Shown: positions 8,491 to 17,562, counted from the first letter of the stretch. The stretch: 59,397 nucleotides of DNA from Candidatus Gastranaerophilales bacterium (GCA_944324285.1 CALUVR010000003.1:64001-123397), one strand, 5' to 3'. Numbers and translations are program-made. The notes: generated by a model from the letters alone, not told the origin.

Positions 8491-9483
8491 ATGACGATAT
8501 TAGTTCTCGGAGGAGCAGGATATATAGGTTCGCATACGGTATATGAGCTTATAGATGCGGGGGAAGATGTTGTAATAGCGGATAATCTGCAAACAGGATA
8601 TATGGGTGCAGTTCATCCGAAAGCCAGATTTTATAAAGGTGATATCAGGGATGAACAATTCTTAGATAATTTATTTAATAAAGAGAAAATTGGTGCTGTT
8701 ATACATTTTGCAGCAAACTCTCTTGTCGGCGAGAGTATGATTGATCCTTTGAAATACTATGATAATAACATTTACGGGACAATGGTGCTTTTAAAATCAA
8801 TGGTAAAAAACGGTATAGATAAAATTGTTTTTTCATCAACTGCTGCGACTTACGGAGAACCTGAAAATACACCTATTCTGGAAACGGACAAAACTGAGCC
8901 GACAAATACATACGGAGAAACAAAGCTTTCCATGGAAAAAATGTTTAAGTGGGTTTCCAAGGTACACGGATTGAGATATGTTTCTTTAAGGTACTTTAAT
9001 GCGTGCGGGGCGCATATTTCTGGCAAAATCGGAGAAGCACATATTCCTGAAACGCACTTGATTCCGTTAATATTGCAGGTTCCTAACGGTCAGCGTGAGT
9101 TTATCGGGATTTTTGGTGACGATTACAACACTCCTGACGGAACATGCATTAGAGATTATATTCACGTAACTGATTTAGCGCAAGCGCATATTCTGGCAGT
9201 TAAATACCTTAATGACGGGCATGAAAGCAATATCTTTAATCTGGGAAATGGTGTGGGGTTCAGTGTAAAAGAAGTAATAGAGGTTGCAAGAAAAGTAACC
9301 GGACATGCGATACCTGCGCGAGTGTCTGAAAGACGTGCCGGAGATCCCGCTGTATTAATTGCCTCAAGCGATAAAGCAAAGAAAATACTTGACTGGAAAC
9401 CGGAGCATGCTTCTCTTGAAGAAATAATAGAAACTGCATGGAATTGGCATAAGAACCACCCGAGGGGCTATAGCAGCAAATAG
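8491..9483 (+). CDS. galE: UDP-glucose 4-epimerase
   Basis: 330 residues, the usual length. GGAGYIGSH at the N-terminus is the NAD-binding Rossmann glycine motif; FSSTAATYG supplies the catalytic Ser/Thr and YGETK (about 147-151) the Tyr-x-x-x-Lys pair of extended short-chain dehydrogenases. RYFNACGA and the C-terminal RAGDPA are typical of GalE. It interconverts UDP-glucose and UDP-galactose in the cytoplasm, feeding galactose use and surface glycan synthesis. GGAGG lies six bases before the ATG. It is monocistronic. Confidence 0.93.
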   Translation: MTILVLGGAGYIGSHTVYELIDAGEDVVIADNLQTGYMGAVHPKARFYKGDIRDEQFLDNLFNKEKIGAVIHFAANSLVGESMIDPLKYYDNNIYGTMVLLKSMVKNGIDKIVFSSTAATYGEPENTPILETDKTEPTNTYGETKLSMEKMFKWVSKVHGLRYVSLRYFNACGAHISGKIGEAHIPETHLIPLILQVPNGQREFIGIFGDDYNTPDGTCIRDYIHVTDLAQAHILAVKYLNDGHESNIFNLGNGVGFSVKEVIEVARKVTGHAIPARVSERRAGDPAVLIASSDKAKKILDWKPEHASLEEIIETAWNWHKNHPRGYSSK

Positions 9484-9641
9484 TAACCTTAGTTTTTTAT
9501 TTTTGTGATTATGAGCTAGTTGCGCCCCATTTAAGCTGCAAGCTAATTTCCAGCTATGCTCTATACGCTAAGTAACAAGATTCCGCACTTATATTATTCC
9601 TATTGCTGCTACCACGATTGTTTGCATAAAATTTTTCGGTG

Positions 9642-10334
9642 TTAGTATTTTACAGGATAATCGGCTTTGATTTCCCATCCATCGTGCATTATTAGTGCGG
9701 TACAAGTTTCACCATCTGCAGGCGGTGTTTTGCAATTTTTTAACAGGAAATCTCTATCTTCTCTGTCTTTTTTATTCGTACTGTTTACGGATGGTGCAAA
9801 TCCTGTCGTCCCGCCTGCATAATAGCCGCCGGCTGAAGGGCATAGCCTAAACGTAAAATAATCCCTGCCCTTTGTTAAATTACTTATTAAATAAGTTTTA
9901 TCAAGCTTTGAAGGTTTTATAATATACCGAAAGTCTGCACAGTCGCCGGTTGAAACCTTAAATGCCGTTCCGTCATTCAAGTAAACTAAAAGCGATTTAT
10001 CTGACAGGTTGGCTCTTTTTTGTGTTATTGTTTTCAAATATTTTGCAAGGTATTTATTGTAAAATAAAGCAGTTTCACTTATTTCATTATTCTCGTCTAG
10101 TTCGTAATCAGCGGCTTTAAGCTGCCAATCCGTTGTCGGTCCGTTATCTTCTTCTGAAAGTATAATTGCTTGTGTCATAACTGTGTAGAATTTTTTTAAT
10201 CTGGTTTCAATAACTCTTTTTCTGTATTTTGCAGTTAGCGCAGGAAGAGTCATTGACGCAACAATACCTATTATCCCGAGTGTAATAAGAACTTCCGCAA
10301 GGGTAAATCCTTTTCGTTTTATTATAAGTTTCAT
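9642..10334 (-). CDS. Prepilin-like (type IV pilin/pseudopilin) protein
   Basis: 230 residues. The class III signal has a short basic leader (MKLIIKRKG) and then FTLAEVLITLGIIGIVASM, with glycine at -1 and glutamate at +5 as prepilin peptidase expects. One N-terminal helix is followed by a soluble domain with cysteines. The C-terminus (TALIMHDGWEIKADYPVKY) closely resembles that of the prepilin at 31506-32132. It is likely exported and assembled into a pilus-like fibre or retained as a minor pseudopilin; the role is unknown. It is divergent from an XRE regulator gene, and a palindrome overlaps its promoter. GGAG precedes the ATG. Confidence 0.85.
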   Translation of the reverse strand: MKLIIKRKGFTLAEVLITLGIIGIVASMTLPALTAKYRKRVIETRLKKFYTVMTQAIILSEEDNGPTTDWQLKAADYELDENNEISETALFYNKYLAKYLKTITQKRANLSDKSLLVYLNDGTAFKVSTGDCADFRYIIKPSKLDKTYLISNLTKGRDYFTFRLCPSAGGYYAGGTTGFAPSVNSTNKKDREDRDFLLKNCKTPPADGETCTALIMHDGWEIKADYPVKY

Positions 10335-10357
10335 TTGTATTTTTTCTCCAAATTATG

Positions 10358-10400
10358 AGTTTTACTTTTATATTATAGGAGTAAAACTATGTTTTGTCTA
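10358..10400 (-). promoter_or_regulatory. Prepilin promoter with overlapping palindromic operator
   Basis: On the minus strand TAGACA (10400-10395) and TATAAT (10377-10372) are 17 bases apart. The inverted repeat AGTTTTAC (10358-10365) / GTAAAACT (10381-10388) spans the -10 and spacer. This is where the divergently encoded XRE protein would be expected to bind; the pairing is inference. Confidence 0.6.
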
Positions 10401-10467
10401 GTGCAAATATGGGCTTAACTCAATGTTAAATTATTCTAAAAAATATAAAATAATTTATGAGGTAATA

Positions 10468-10788
10468 ATGAATTTCAAAAAATCATTCGGGCAAAACGTA
10501 CAAAAATATAGAAAATACAGAAATTTGACACAAGAAAAACTTGCTGAGTTGGTTGGTGTTGATGTTACAAGCATAAGTTCGATTGAAACGGGTAAATATT
10601 TTCCTTCTGCGGATAATCTCGTAAAAATTGTAGATGTATTAGATGTTGAGTTCGCAGATTTGTTTGAATTTGAGTCCCTTCAGAGTAATGAAGAGATTTT
10701 TAATGATATTATTACATTCGTGTCATCTTTTAAAAATGATAAAAAGCGTCTTAACGCGGTAAGGTACTTTGTTAAAACGCTTATCTGA
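10468..10788 (+). CDS. XRE-family HTH regulator, paired with prepilin gene
   Basis: 106 residues beginning MNFKKSFGQN. The Cro/C1-type helix-turn-helix occupies about residues 5-60 (YRKYRNLTQEKLAELVGVDV, then SIETGKYFPS..NL..I). A C-terminal 40-residue extension (NEEIFNDIITFVSSF) may mediate dimerisation. The start was chosen because GAGG lies five bases before this ATG; the upstream in-frame ATG at 10423 has no such site. It is likely an autoregulating repressor acting on the divergent prepilin gene. It converges on argS with a 15-bp gap. Confidence 0.85.
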   Translation: MNFKKSFGQNVQKYRKYRNLTQEKLAELVGVDVTSISSIETGKYFPSADNLVKIVDVLDVEFADLFEFESLQSNEEIFNDIITFVSSFKNDKKRLNAVRYFVKTLI

Positions 10789-10803
10789 AGTTGTTTTTTG
10801 TTT

Positions 10804-12564
10804 TTACATTTTCTCAGGTGCGGTGACTGCGAGAATATCAAGTGCGTTATTTAAGACTTTTTTAACTGCTACAACTAGTGCTAAACGTGCTTTCATCATT
10901 TCTTTATCTTCGGAAATTACACGGTTTGCATTGTAGAAGGAGTGAAATTCCGCCGCGAGTTCCTGAACATATCTGCAGATTGTATAAACCTGTCTTGTTT
11001 CCGCTGAAGTTTTTATCATTGATTTGTATTCTTCAAGTTTGAGAATTAATTTTTTCGCAGTATCAAGGGTAGGTAAAATAGTTTCTGCGGAATAGTTCTT
11101 TACAATTTCGTCAAGTTCTGCCTTTGTTAACGGTGCAGGAGTTTTTTCTCCGGTTTCAGTGTTTATTTTTTCTTCAACCGCGTTTCGTAAAATAGAGCAG
11201 GCTCTTGCGTGTGCATATTGAACATAAAATACAGGGTTTTCATCACTGTTTGTTTTTGCAAGTTCAATATCAAAATCGAGAGTTGTATCAATGTTTCTCA
11301 TCGACATCCAAAAACGTGTTGCGTCAACTCCAACTTCTTCAATCAAATCGTCAAGAGTCACCATGTTTTTACGTTTACCCATGCGGACTTCGTTGCCGTT
11401 AATCACAAGGTTAACAAGCTGTCCTAAAAGAATTTCAAGTTTATTCGGGTCATACCCGAGTGCCTCGATGGAGGCTTTTACCCTTGCTACATAGCCGTGG
11501 TGGTCGGCGCCCCAGATGTTTATCATTCTGTCAAAGCCGCGTTCAAGTTTATCTATATGGTATGCAATATCTGCCGTAAGATATGTGTTTGAACCGTCGG
11601 CTTTTTTGATTACTCTGTCTTGATCATCGCCGTAATCTGATGATTTAAACCAGTCGGCGCCGTCTTTCTGGTAAATTTTTCCGCTGGTTTTAAGTTTATT
11701 TACACATTCATCAACTTTGCCGGATTTATGGAGAGATAATTCGGAATAGAAGTTATCAAAATGAACGCGGAAGTTTTCCAGTAATTCTCTTTGAAGGCGT
11801 TCCATTTCAGCTTTTGCAAAGTCGGAGAATATTTTGACATCAATTTTTTTTGCCTCTTCAAGTGTTAGTTGAGATCCCGAAACAAGTTCAGGATGACATG
11901 TCGGAATATCATTGATAAATTTTTCGGCTGTCGGAATTAAGTAATCTCCGGGGTAGTAATTTTTTCTTTCAATTTCATCTGCCGGAAAATCAATATCTTC
12001 CCCTAACTGTTGGCGTACGCGAATTGCAAGAGAGTTTCCGAGTTTTGTAATCTGAGAGCCTGCGTCATTAATGTAGAATTCCTGATAAACATCGTGCCCG
12101 TAGAATTTTAAAAGGTTTGCGAGTACAGAGCCCATCGCAGCCCAGCGTCCGTGTCCTATGTGGAAAGGTCCTGTCGGGTTTGCGGAAACGTATTCAAGTA
12201 TGATTTTTTCTGTTTTGACGTTTTCAGGTTTCCCGTAGTTTTTATCTTTTTCAAAGATTTCTTTTATGGAATTTACAAGTAATTTTTTCCCTGTTTTGAA
12301 ATTTATAAATCCTGCAACAACAGAGTAATCGTTGTCGTCTTTATCAACATATTCAAGGATAGTATTAGCAATCATAGGCGGCGCCATCTTAGCAAATCTT
12401 GCAAGAGAGGATACGTTTATTGCAAAATCTCCAAAATCTGCATTTTTAGGACGTTCTGTTAGTAATGTCCCTCTTTTATATTCAGTCATTCCTCCGAGCT
12501 TTTTATCCTTAATCGCCTTTTCAACGGCTGATTCTATCTCATTTAAAAAATAATCTTTTATCAT
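10804..12564 (-). CDS. argS: Arginyl-tRNA synthetase
   Basis: 586 residues, class I synthetase charging tRNA-Arg. Visible are the N-terminal Add1-like domain, ANPTGPFHIGHGRWA with the HIGH signature, QEFYINDAGSQI, the WGADHHGY segment and GKRKN in the place of KMSKS, then the C-terminal anticodon-binding helical domain (ALVVAVKKVLNNALDILAV). The start is taken at MIKDYF; GAGAG lies ten bases before it. Odd: residues 224-231 read HPELVSGS, encoded by an inserted palindromic repeat between the GDY segment and the next conserved helix. The frame is kept, so the enzyme is probably functional with a surface loop insertion. Confidence 0.93.
   Translation of the reverse strand: MIKDYFLNEIESAVEKAIKDKKLGGMTEYKRGTLLTERPKNADFGDFAINVSSLARFAKMAPPMIANTILEYVDKDDNDYSVVAGFINFKTGKKLLVNSIKEIFEKDKNYGKPENVKTEKIILEYVSANPTGPFHIGHGRWAAMGSVLANLLKFYGHDVYQEFYINDAGSQITKLGNSLAIRVRQQLGEDIDFPADEIERKNYYPGDYLIPTAEKFINDIPTCHPELVSGSQLTLEEAKKIDVKIFSDFAKAEMERLQRELLENFRVHFDNFYSELSLHKSGKVDECVNKLKTSGKIYQKDGADWFKSSDYGDDQDRVIKKADGSNTYLTADIAYHIDKLERGFDRMINIWGADHHGYVARVKASIEALGYDPNKLEILLGQLVNLVINGNEVRMGKRKNMVTLDDLIEEVGVDATRFWMSMRNIDTTLDFDIELAKTNSDENPVFYVQYAHARACSILRNAVEEKINTETGEKTPAPLTKAELDEIVKNYSAETILPTLDTAKKLILKLEEYKSMIKTSAETRQVYTICRYVQELAAEFHSFYNANRVISEDKEMMKARLALVVAVKKVLNNALDILAVTAPEKM
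11871..11900. repeat. Palindromic repeat element inserted in argS
   Basis: The 30-base stretch beginning GAGATCCCGAAACAAG is of the type that yields the peptide HPELVSGS when read in one frame on the minus strand, familiar as a dispersed small palindromic repeat in many bacterial genomes. It interrupts argS without breaking the frame. Confidence 0.6.
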
Positions 12565-12620
12565 AATCGTTTTTCTCTCCATATTGTATTTATTATTATT
12601 ATAATACAAATATAAGAGTT

Positions 12621-12680
12621 CTAAAATTTTATAGGATAGTTTTCGGGTATTTTCCAGCCGTTTTTCTCAATAGCATGTCT
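12621..12680 (-). pseudogene. Remnant of a prepilin-like gene (3' end only)
   Basis: Minus-strand translation upstream of argS ends EKNGWKIPENYPIKF then TAG (12623-12621). This matches the C-terminal signatures of the two intact prepilins in the window (DGWEIKADYPVKY and NGWKVPDDYPLLR). No FTLAEVL start or body is present to its right; that space is taken by a plus-strand HTH-like gene. I read it as a fossil left by loss or replacement of a prepilin gene. Confidence 0.55.
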
Positions 12681-12905
12681 GAAAAGTTTGAGAATGATAT
12701 GTCTGTTGATATACGTAACGAGGTCCGCTCATATATGGTGGCGAGAGGGCAGACGTATCAATCTGTTGCAACTCTTTTAAACAAACGTTTCGGTCTGCAT
12801 TGTACCGCACAGAGTATAAATAATAAACTAGCCAGAGGGTCACTCAGGTATTCTGATGCAAAACTTATTGCCGAAGTTCTTGATTATAAGATTAAATGGG
12901 AATGA
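12675..12905 (+). CDS. Small HTH-like protein (DUF6471-like)
   Basis: 76 residues. VRSYMVARGQTYQSVATLLN followed by TAQSINNKLARGSLRYSDAK and a short C-terminal helix resembles small XRE-like/DUF6471 DNA-binding proteins. The start is uncertain: a second in-frame ATG at 12699 gives MSVDIRNEV and neither has a strong ribosome site. It overlaps the end of the convergent nucleotidyltransferase-like gene by 14 bases. It sits against a fossil prepilin end, so it may be the regulator left over from another prepilin/regulator pair. Confidence 0.6.
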   Translation: MSEKFENDMSVDIRNEVRSYMVARGQTYQSVATLLNKRFGLHCTAQSINNKLARGSLRYSDAKLIAEVLDYKIKWE

Positions 12906-14052
12906 CATCAATCCCAAATAGTTTTTTATACATTTCAATAATATTACCGAGTTCGGTGTTCATATCCTGTCCGTTGCCGGCGTTTTTGAAATATTTTGCG
13001 TTTTCGGCGCTTACAGGATGTCCTAAAACAGATAAAAGGGTGTCTTTTATGAGGTTGTATTTTCCGTCAAGGTCTTTATTCTTAAAGTCATTTTCTAACT
13101 CTTTGCGGGCATCAATTTTTGATTTTACAGAATATTGCAGCCCTTCCTGTCGCGTAATATTCCCGTATTTATACAGCGGGGAAGATTTTATGAGTTTTAT
13201 TGTTTCATTGTCAAGATTATTGGCTAGTACCTTTCCGGCTCTTAAGTATTCCGCAAGATATGATATCATTGATATAAAAGTTTTTTCGTTCTGATTGATA
13301 TATTTCCCAAGTCTGATATTAAAATCCCCTGCTCTGACAAAGTCGTTATCATTACGCAGAATGTTTATTTCGAAGTTTTCGTAATCAGTTGCTCTTAAAT
13401 CCTTTCTTAGCTCTTTAAAGGCTTGATTTGCGATATTAAATCCGTTGTGGATTTCATCAATATTAAAAACTTCCGGAGTATGATTAATCGGCATATTGAT
13501 AATTTTCTGGTCTATAGTATAACCAATTTCTGCACGTAAGGATATTGAAGGTGCGGAATTTTTTCCGAATACAAAAAACAGTCCGTCACAGTCGCTTCCC
13601 GGAAGGGCTAATCCTCTGCCCATAGAACAATTTTTATCATATCCCGCAAATAGAAGAGGTGCTTTTATAGCGGAGCTTAATTTTTCCGCGCATTTAAGAA
13701 TTTCCCCTTCCATAGTTTCTGTCACTTTTTTAAGGTTTGGAAATCCTGTTTCTTTGCAAAATATATCGACAAATTCATTTTTCATCCCGTCAAGTTTATG
13801 AAAACTATCTTCAATTAAAATTTCTTTTTCATCAAAATTAAGTTTGTCTATGCTTTTGGCAAAGTTAGCGTTTGCAAGTTCTTCCCAGGTTTTAGTCACG
13901 ATGCCTGCAGGATTCCCTCTGAAATTTACTGGCTGATAATATATATTTGAAATTTCATTAAAGTTAGGATTATAAGTGCTTCTGATGTTCTTAGTGCGGT
14001 CCGAATTTTTTTGACCAATTGATATAAAATTATTTACAGGTGAAATTCTCAT
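12892..14052 (-). CDS. Nucleotidyltransferase-like protein with FxG signature
   Basis: 386 residues starting MRISPVNNF. VNFRGNP at 42-48 is the FxG signature. LALPGSDCDGLFFVFG at about 148-163 is a nucleotidyltransferase-fold metal-binding motif (GSxxD plus D); the third carboxylate is not obvious, so activity is unsure. The rest is helical with Lys/Glu-rich segments and an SAENAKYFKNAGNG stretch near the end. No transporter, toxin or antitoxin is adjacent. Substrate unknown. The best description is a DNA-polymerase-beta-like nucleotidyltransferase of unassigned subfamily. Confidence 0.55.
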   Translation of the reverse strand: MRISPVNNFISIGQKNSDRTKNIRSTYNPNFNEISNIYYQPVNFRGNPAGIVTKTWEELANANFAKSIDKLNFDEKEILIEDSFHKLDGMKNEFVDIFCKETGFPNLKKVTETMEGEILKCAEKLSSAIKAPLLFAGYDKNCSMGRGLALPGSDCDGLFFVFGKNSAPSISLRAEIGYTIDQKIINMPINHTPEVFNIDEIHNGFNIANQAFKELRKDLRATDYENFEINILRNDNDFVRAGDFNIRLGKYINQNEKTFISMISYLAEYLRAGKVLANNLDNETIKLIKSSPLYKYGNITRQEGLQYSVKSKIDARKELENDFKNKDLDGKYNLIKDTLLSVLGHPVSAENAKYFKNAGNGQDMNTELGNIIEMYKKLFGIDVIPI

Positions 14053-14114
14053 GTATTATCTAAAACGCCTGAAAAATTTTTTTGCCTTAAAGAAACCGAA
14101 TTTTTTATTTGTAA

Positions 14115-14129
14115 TATAATGTTAATATG
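14115..14129 (+). promoter_or_regulatory. -10 element placed for a leaderless mgtE mRNA
   Basis: TATAAT at 14115-14120 ends six bases before the mgtE ATG (14127), so transcription should start at or next to the A of the ATG. There is no Shine-Dalgarno sequence in the gap, and no -35 hexamer at the usual distance. Confidence 0.5.
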
Positions 14130-15494
14130 ATTAATCTGGAAAATATAATCGAAAGAATCCGAGAGATTATGGATGATGAAACGACCGATCAGCTCAAAGA
14201 AGAGTTGAACGGCTATCACGTTGCGGATTTGGCGGATATTTTTCAGGAATTAAAACCGGAAGAAAGACTCAAATGTTTTACTCTTCTGGCAGTTGAAAAG
14301 GCGGCAGATTTGATGGAATATCTGCCGGCTCAAACTCAGGTAGAACTTTTGAGCGATATAGATGAAGAACTCGCTTCAAAAATTCTTACACAATTACCTC
14401 ACGATGCGGCGGCGGATGTCCTCGGCGATATGGAAGATGACGAGAGTGAAACTTATCTTGACAAACTCCCGCATAAATTTTCCGAAGAAGTCAGAGAACT
14501 TTTGACCTATAACGAAGATACCGCAGGCGGTATTATGAACCCTGTTGTTTTAACTGTTAATTCCGATATGAGCGTTCAGGATGTTTTGAACTATATAAGA
14601 ATAAAGGCAGAACAGGACAATATGGAACTTTATTACGTTTATGTAACGGATAAGCAAAACCATCTTCTTGGCGTTGTGTCTTTGAGAAAACTTTTAACTT
14701 CTCCGATTAATCAAAAAGTAGAAGATATCATGATTTCTGATATAGTAAAGCTTCACGTTGATGATTACAGTGATTATATTATTGATGAATTTATGAAATA
14801 TCAATATAACGCGCTGCCTGTCGTAGACTTGTATAACAGGTTAAAAGGGATGATTACGTGGGATGACGTGCACGATCTGTTTGAAGAAGAAACAACCGAA
14901 GAAATTTACCAGTCATCCGGTATTTCAACAGAGGTTGTTGATGAAGATGAAATCCTGACAGGGAATATATTTAATGCAATCAGAGCAAGAACTCCGTGGC
15001 TTTTTATAACTCTTCTTGGTGAGTTTGTTGCGGTTAACGTTGCTCATTTTTATCAGCATACCCTGACAGCGTTGCCTATAATTGCGATTTTTATGCCGCT
15101 TCTTGCAGGACTTGGCGGTAATATCGGCACTCAGAGTATTACGCTTATGGTGCGCGGGCTTTCGACCGGTCAGGTTACGTTAAGTTCGGCATTTCACCAT
15201 ATTTTACGAGAAGCCCTTATAGGCTTTTTAATAGGTGCCCTTTTTGGTATACTTGTTACTTTCGCAACATGGGGCTGGCAGCACAGCGTATTACTCGGGA
15301 TTGTCGTCGGTGCTGCAATGACTATTAATATGACTATGGCAACTGTTATCGGAACCTTCACCCCGTTTGCACTAAAGGCTGTTAACATAGATCCTGCCGT
15401 TGCATCAGGTCCTGTTATTGCAACAACTATTGATGTCGTCGGACTTGCTGTATATTTTTCTCTTGTTACGCTTGTTTTAATCAAGGTATTTTAA
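14127..15494 (+). CDS. mgtE: Magnesium transporter MgtE
   Basis: 455 residues, the normal size. Domains in order: N-terminal superhelical MgtE_N domain (1-125, with LAD.F..L.PEER), two CBS domains (about 135-260, starting NEDTAGGIMNP), a plug helix, then five membrane helices with PWLFITLLGEF, MPLLAGLGGNIGTQS and the C-terminal ATTIDVVGLAVYFS. GNIGTQS and AxxxD-type residues line the Mg2+ path. It imports Mg2+ with gating by cytosolic Mg2+ bound between the N and CBS domains. No M-box riboswitch fits upstream, so regulation may be only by gating. Confidence 0.95.
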   Translation: MINLENIIERIREIMDDETTDQLKEELNGYHVADLADIFQELKPEERLKCFTLLAVEKAADLMEYLPAQTQVELLSDIDEELASKILTQLPHDAAADVLGDMEDDESETYLDKLPHKFSEEVRELLTYNEDTAGGIMNPVVLTVNSDMSVQDVLNYIRIKAEQDNMELYYVYVTDKQNHLLGVVSLRKLLTSPINQKVEDIMISDIVKLHVDDYSDYIIDEFMKYQYNALPVVDLYNRLKGMITWDDVHDLFEEETTEEIYQSSGISTEVVDEDEILTGNIFNAIRARTPWLFITLLGEFVAVNVAHFYQHTLTALPIIAIFMPLLAGLGGNIGTQSITLMVRGLSTGQVTLSSAFHHILREALIGFLIGALFGILVTFATWGWQHSVLLGIVVGAAMTINMTMATVIGTFTPFALKAVNIDPAVASGPVIATTIDVVGLAVYFSLVTLVLIKVF

Positions 15495-15579
15495 CAGGAA
15501 ATACATAATTTATTGTATGGCACTGGAAAAATTTTATAATACAATATTCTAATAAGAAGATTACAGAGGAATTTTTAAT

Positions 15580-16935
15580 ATGACTATCAACCCGAACGAG
15601 GAACGAACTCAGGATTATAAGCCTGATGAAAATACCAGAAGAAACGATTATTTAAACCATTTAAAGCAGCAGCAGGAGGAACAGGAAACTTTTATACGCG
15701 CAATAATTATTATGTTTATAATTTTTATTTGTGTAATAGCTGCAATTCTTTTCTGTTCAGGTAACAGTGACTTTATAAAATCTAAATTCGGAGAAAATTC
15801 TTTTATTACTAAACTGTTTAATGATGTGAATAAAGATAATGATGTAAAAGAGAAAGCGGAATTCTCGCTGCCTTTTGGTCCTCGCAGGCAGAATATTCTT
15901 CTCCTGGGAGTTGACGCAAGTCAGAATGACAATGATTTATGGACGGGCACAAGGACTGACACTATTATTCTTGTTAACATTGACCCTAAAACAAAATCAG
16001 TCAATGCAATTTCTATTCCAAGGGACAGCAAAGTTTATCTTCCTGATAATAACGGAATTCAAAAAATTAATGCGGCACATGCGATAGGCGGCATTGGAAT
16101 GACTATTAGAACGGTAGAAGATACTCTCGGGGTTCGGGTTGATAAGTATATTATGGTTCATGATAATGCTGTGAAAGCAATTGTTGAAGCGTTAGGCGGC
16201 GTAGATGTATATGTAGAAAAACCTATGCGTTATCATGATTATTCCGGAAAGTTACACATTGACCTTTCAAAAGGTAACCACAGACTCAGCCCTGATGAAG
16301 CAGTCGGATATCTCCGTTTCCGTCACGATGCCCTTGGAGATATCGGCAGAACCCACCGTCAACAATGGTTCCTCAGAGGGTTGCTGCAAGAATTGCAAAA
16401 GCCTGAAACTATTACTAAAATTCCTGATATTATTGACGTAACAAAAAAATATGTGAAAACAAATATGTCTTTATATGAACTTTCCCAGTATGCAGCGCTC
16501 ACAAAGCATATTGATATGGATAAAATTGAGATTGCAACTCTTCCGGGTGAACCAAATAAAAAAGGGGTTATCAGTTATTGGATTTTAGACCCGCAAAAAT
16601 CTCAGGAAGTGGTCGATAGACTTATTTACAGAGAAAAAATTCAGCCGGATGCAAATATGGTTATGTCCGCAGGCATTATGTATTCACTTGCAAAATCAGA
16701 CGAAGCTGAAAGTGTTAAAAATGAACTTGAGGCTGCAGGCATAAATGTAAAATGCACAGGAAATTTAGCAAAAACACATACTCAATTTATTGCACATTCA
16801 AATAAAGTTACTAATGAATATTATAACTGGTTAAAGAAGAAAACTCCTTCAATTGCAGGTTATCAATTTGTTTATGAACCTGTAAACTATTATTGTGGTG
16901 AAACAGATTTTACCGTTATTGTGGCAGGAAAATAG
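15580..16935 (+). CDS. LytR-CpsA-Psr (LCP) family envelope polymer transferase
   Basis: 451 residues. A polar cytoplasmic N-terminus (1-38), one membrane helix (about 40-61), then the LCP domain: NILLLGVD, GTRTDTIILVNIDP, AISIPRDSKV, INAAHAIGG, GGVDVYV and RFRHDALGDIGRTHRQQ with the arginines and aspartates that bind the polyprenyl pyrophosphate. A C-terminal LytR_C domain follows (about 365-450). LCP enzymes attach secondary polymers to peptidoglycan. GAGG precedes the ATG and TATAAT lies 40 bases before it. The lemA gene follows after 12 bases, likely in one operon. Confidence 0.9.
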   Translation: MTINPNEERTQDYKPDENTRRNDYLNHLKQQQEEQETFIRAIIIMFIIFICVIAAILFCSGNSDFIKSKFGENSFITKLFNDVNKDNDVKEKAEFSLPFGPRRQNILLLGVDASQNDNDLWTGTRTDTIILVNIDPKTKSVNAISIPRDSKVYLPDNNGIQKINAAHAIGGIGMTIRTVEDTLGVRVDKYIMVHDNAVKAIVEALGGVDVYVEKPMRYHDYSGKLHIDLSKGNHRLSPDEAVGYLRFRHDALGDIGRTHRQQWFLRGLLQELQKPETITKIPDIIDVTKKYVKTNMSLYELSQYAALTKHIDMDKIEIATLPGEPNKKGVISYWILDPQKSQEVVDRLIYREKIQPDANMVMSAGIMYSLAKSDEAESVKNELEAAGINVKCTGNLAKTHTQFIAHSNKVTNEYYNWLKKKTPSIAGYQFVYEPVNYYCGETDFTVIVAGK

Positions 16936-16947
16936 AAATGAGGTTTT

Positions 16948-17550
16948 ATGGAAAAAGTTTTTATTAATTTCAGCGACTTGTTGTCATTGGTTGTCCTTAT
17001 TCTTGTCGTTCTTGTGATTGTCGTAGCATATTCATTTTATGTATCGCTTATCAAAAAGAAAAACAAGGCAAAAGAGGCGTTTTCTAGTATTGATGTACAA
17101 TTGAAAAAACGTTATGATTTAATTCCTAACGTATTGTTTATCGCAAACAAATTTATGGAGCATGAAAGAGGTTTGCTGGAAGAAATTACAAAATTAAGAG
17201 CTCAGGCTGCAAAGTTACCTGCGGATTTGAACAATGCAGAACAGAAATTACAGCTTGATAATGTAATCAGCGGAAAAATGGGACAACTCATGGTATCTGT
17301 TGAAAATTATCCTCAATTAAAGTCAGATCAAACTATGATTACGGCTATGCAGACCTATAATGAACAGGAAGAACATATTGCCGCAGCAAGAAGATTTTAC
17401 AACTCTGCAGTGCTTGAATTAAATAATGCCGTAGAAATCTTCCCGGGTTCATTGATTGCAGGAATGCTTGCAATCAAACAGCTTCCGTTCTTTGAAGTTG
17501 AAAATGAGCAGGAACGAAAAGCAATAAATGCAGCGGATTATATGAAATAA
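16948..17550 (+). CDS. lemA: LemA family protein
   Basis: 200 residues. An N-terminal membrane helix (about 10-32) is followed by the LemA domain: KAKEAFSSIDVQLKKRYDLIPNV, a helical coiled-coil region and the closing ARRFYNSAVLELNNAVEIFPG. The function of LemA proteins is not firmly known; they sit at the inner membrane with the domain probably outside, and often occur near envelope stress or protease genes. Here it lies 12 bases after the LCP gene, with GAGG before its ATG, and is closed by a strong terminator. Confidence 0.9.
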   Translation: MEKVFINFSDLLSLVVLILVVLVIVVAYSFYVSLIKKKNKAKEAFSSIDVQLKKRYDLIPNVLFIANKFMEHERGLLEEITKLRAQAAKLPADLNNAEQKLQLDNVISGKMGQLMVSVENYPQLKSDQTMITAMQTYNEQEEHIAAARRFYNSAVLELNNAVEIFPGSLIAGMLAIKQLPFFEVENEQERKAINAADYMK

Positions 17551-17562
17551 AAATGTATGTTG

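Noticed and set aside
12892-14052. Toxin-antitoxin pair made of the nucleotidyltransferase-like protein and the 76-residue HTH protein
   Set aside because: The genes converge rather than form an operon, and the nucleotidyltransferase has a long FxG-type N-terminus unlike the small MNT or AbiEii toxins.
14053-14126. M-box magnesium riboswitch before mgtE
   Set aside because: 74 bases are too few, none of the M-box conserved sequence is present, and the promoter lies next to the ATG.
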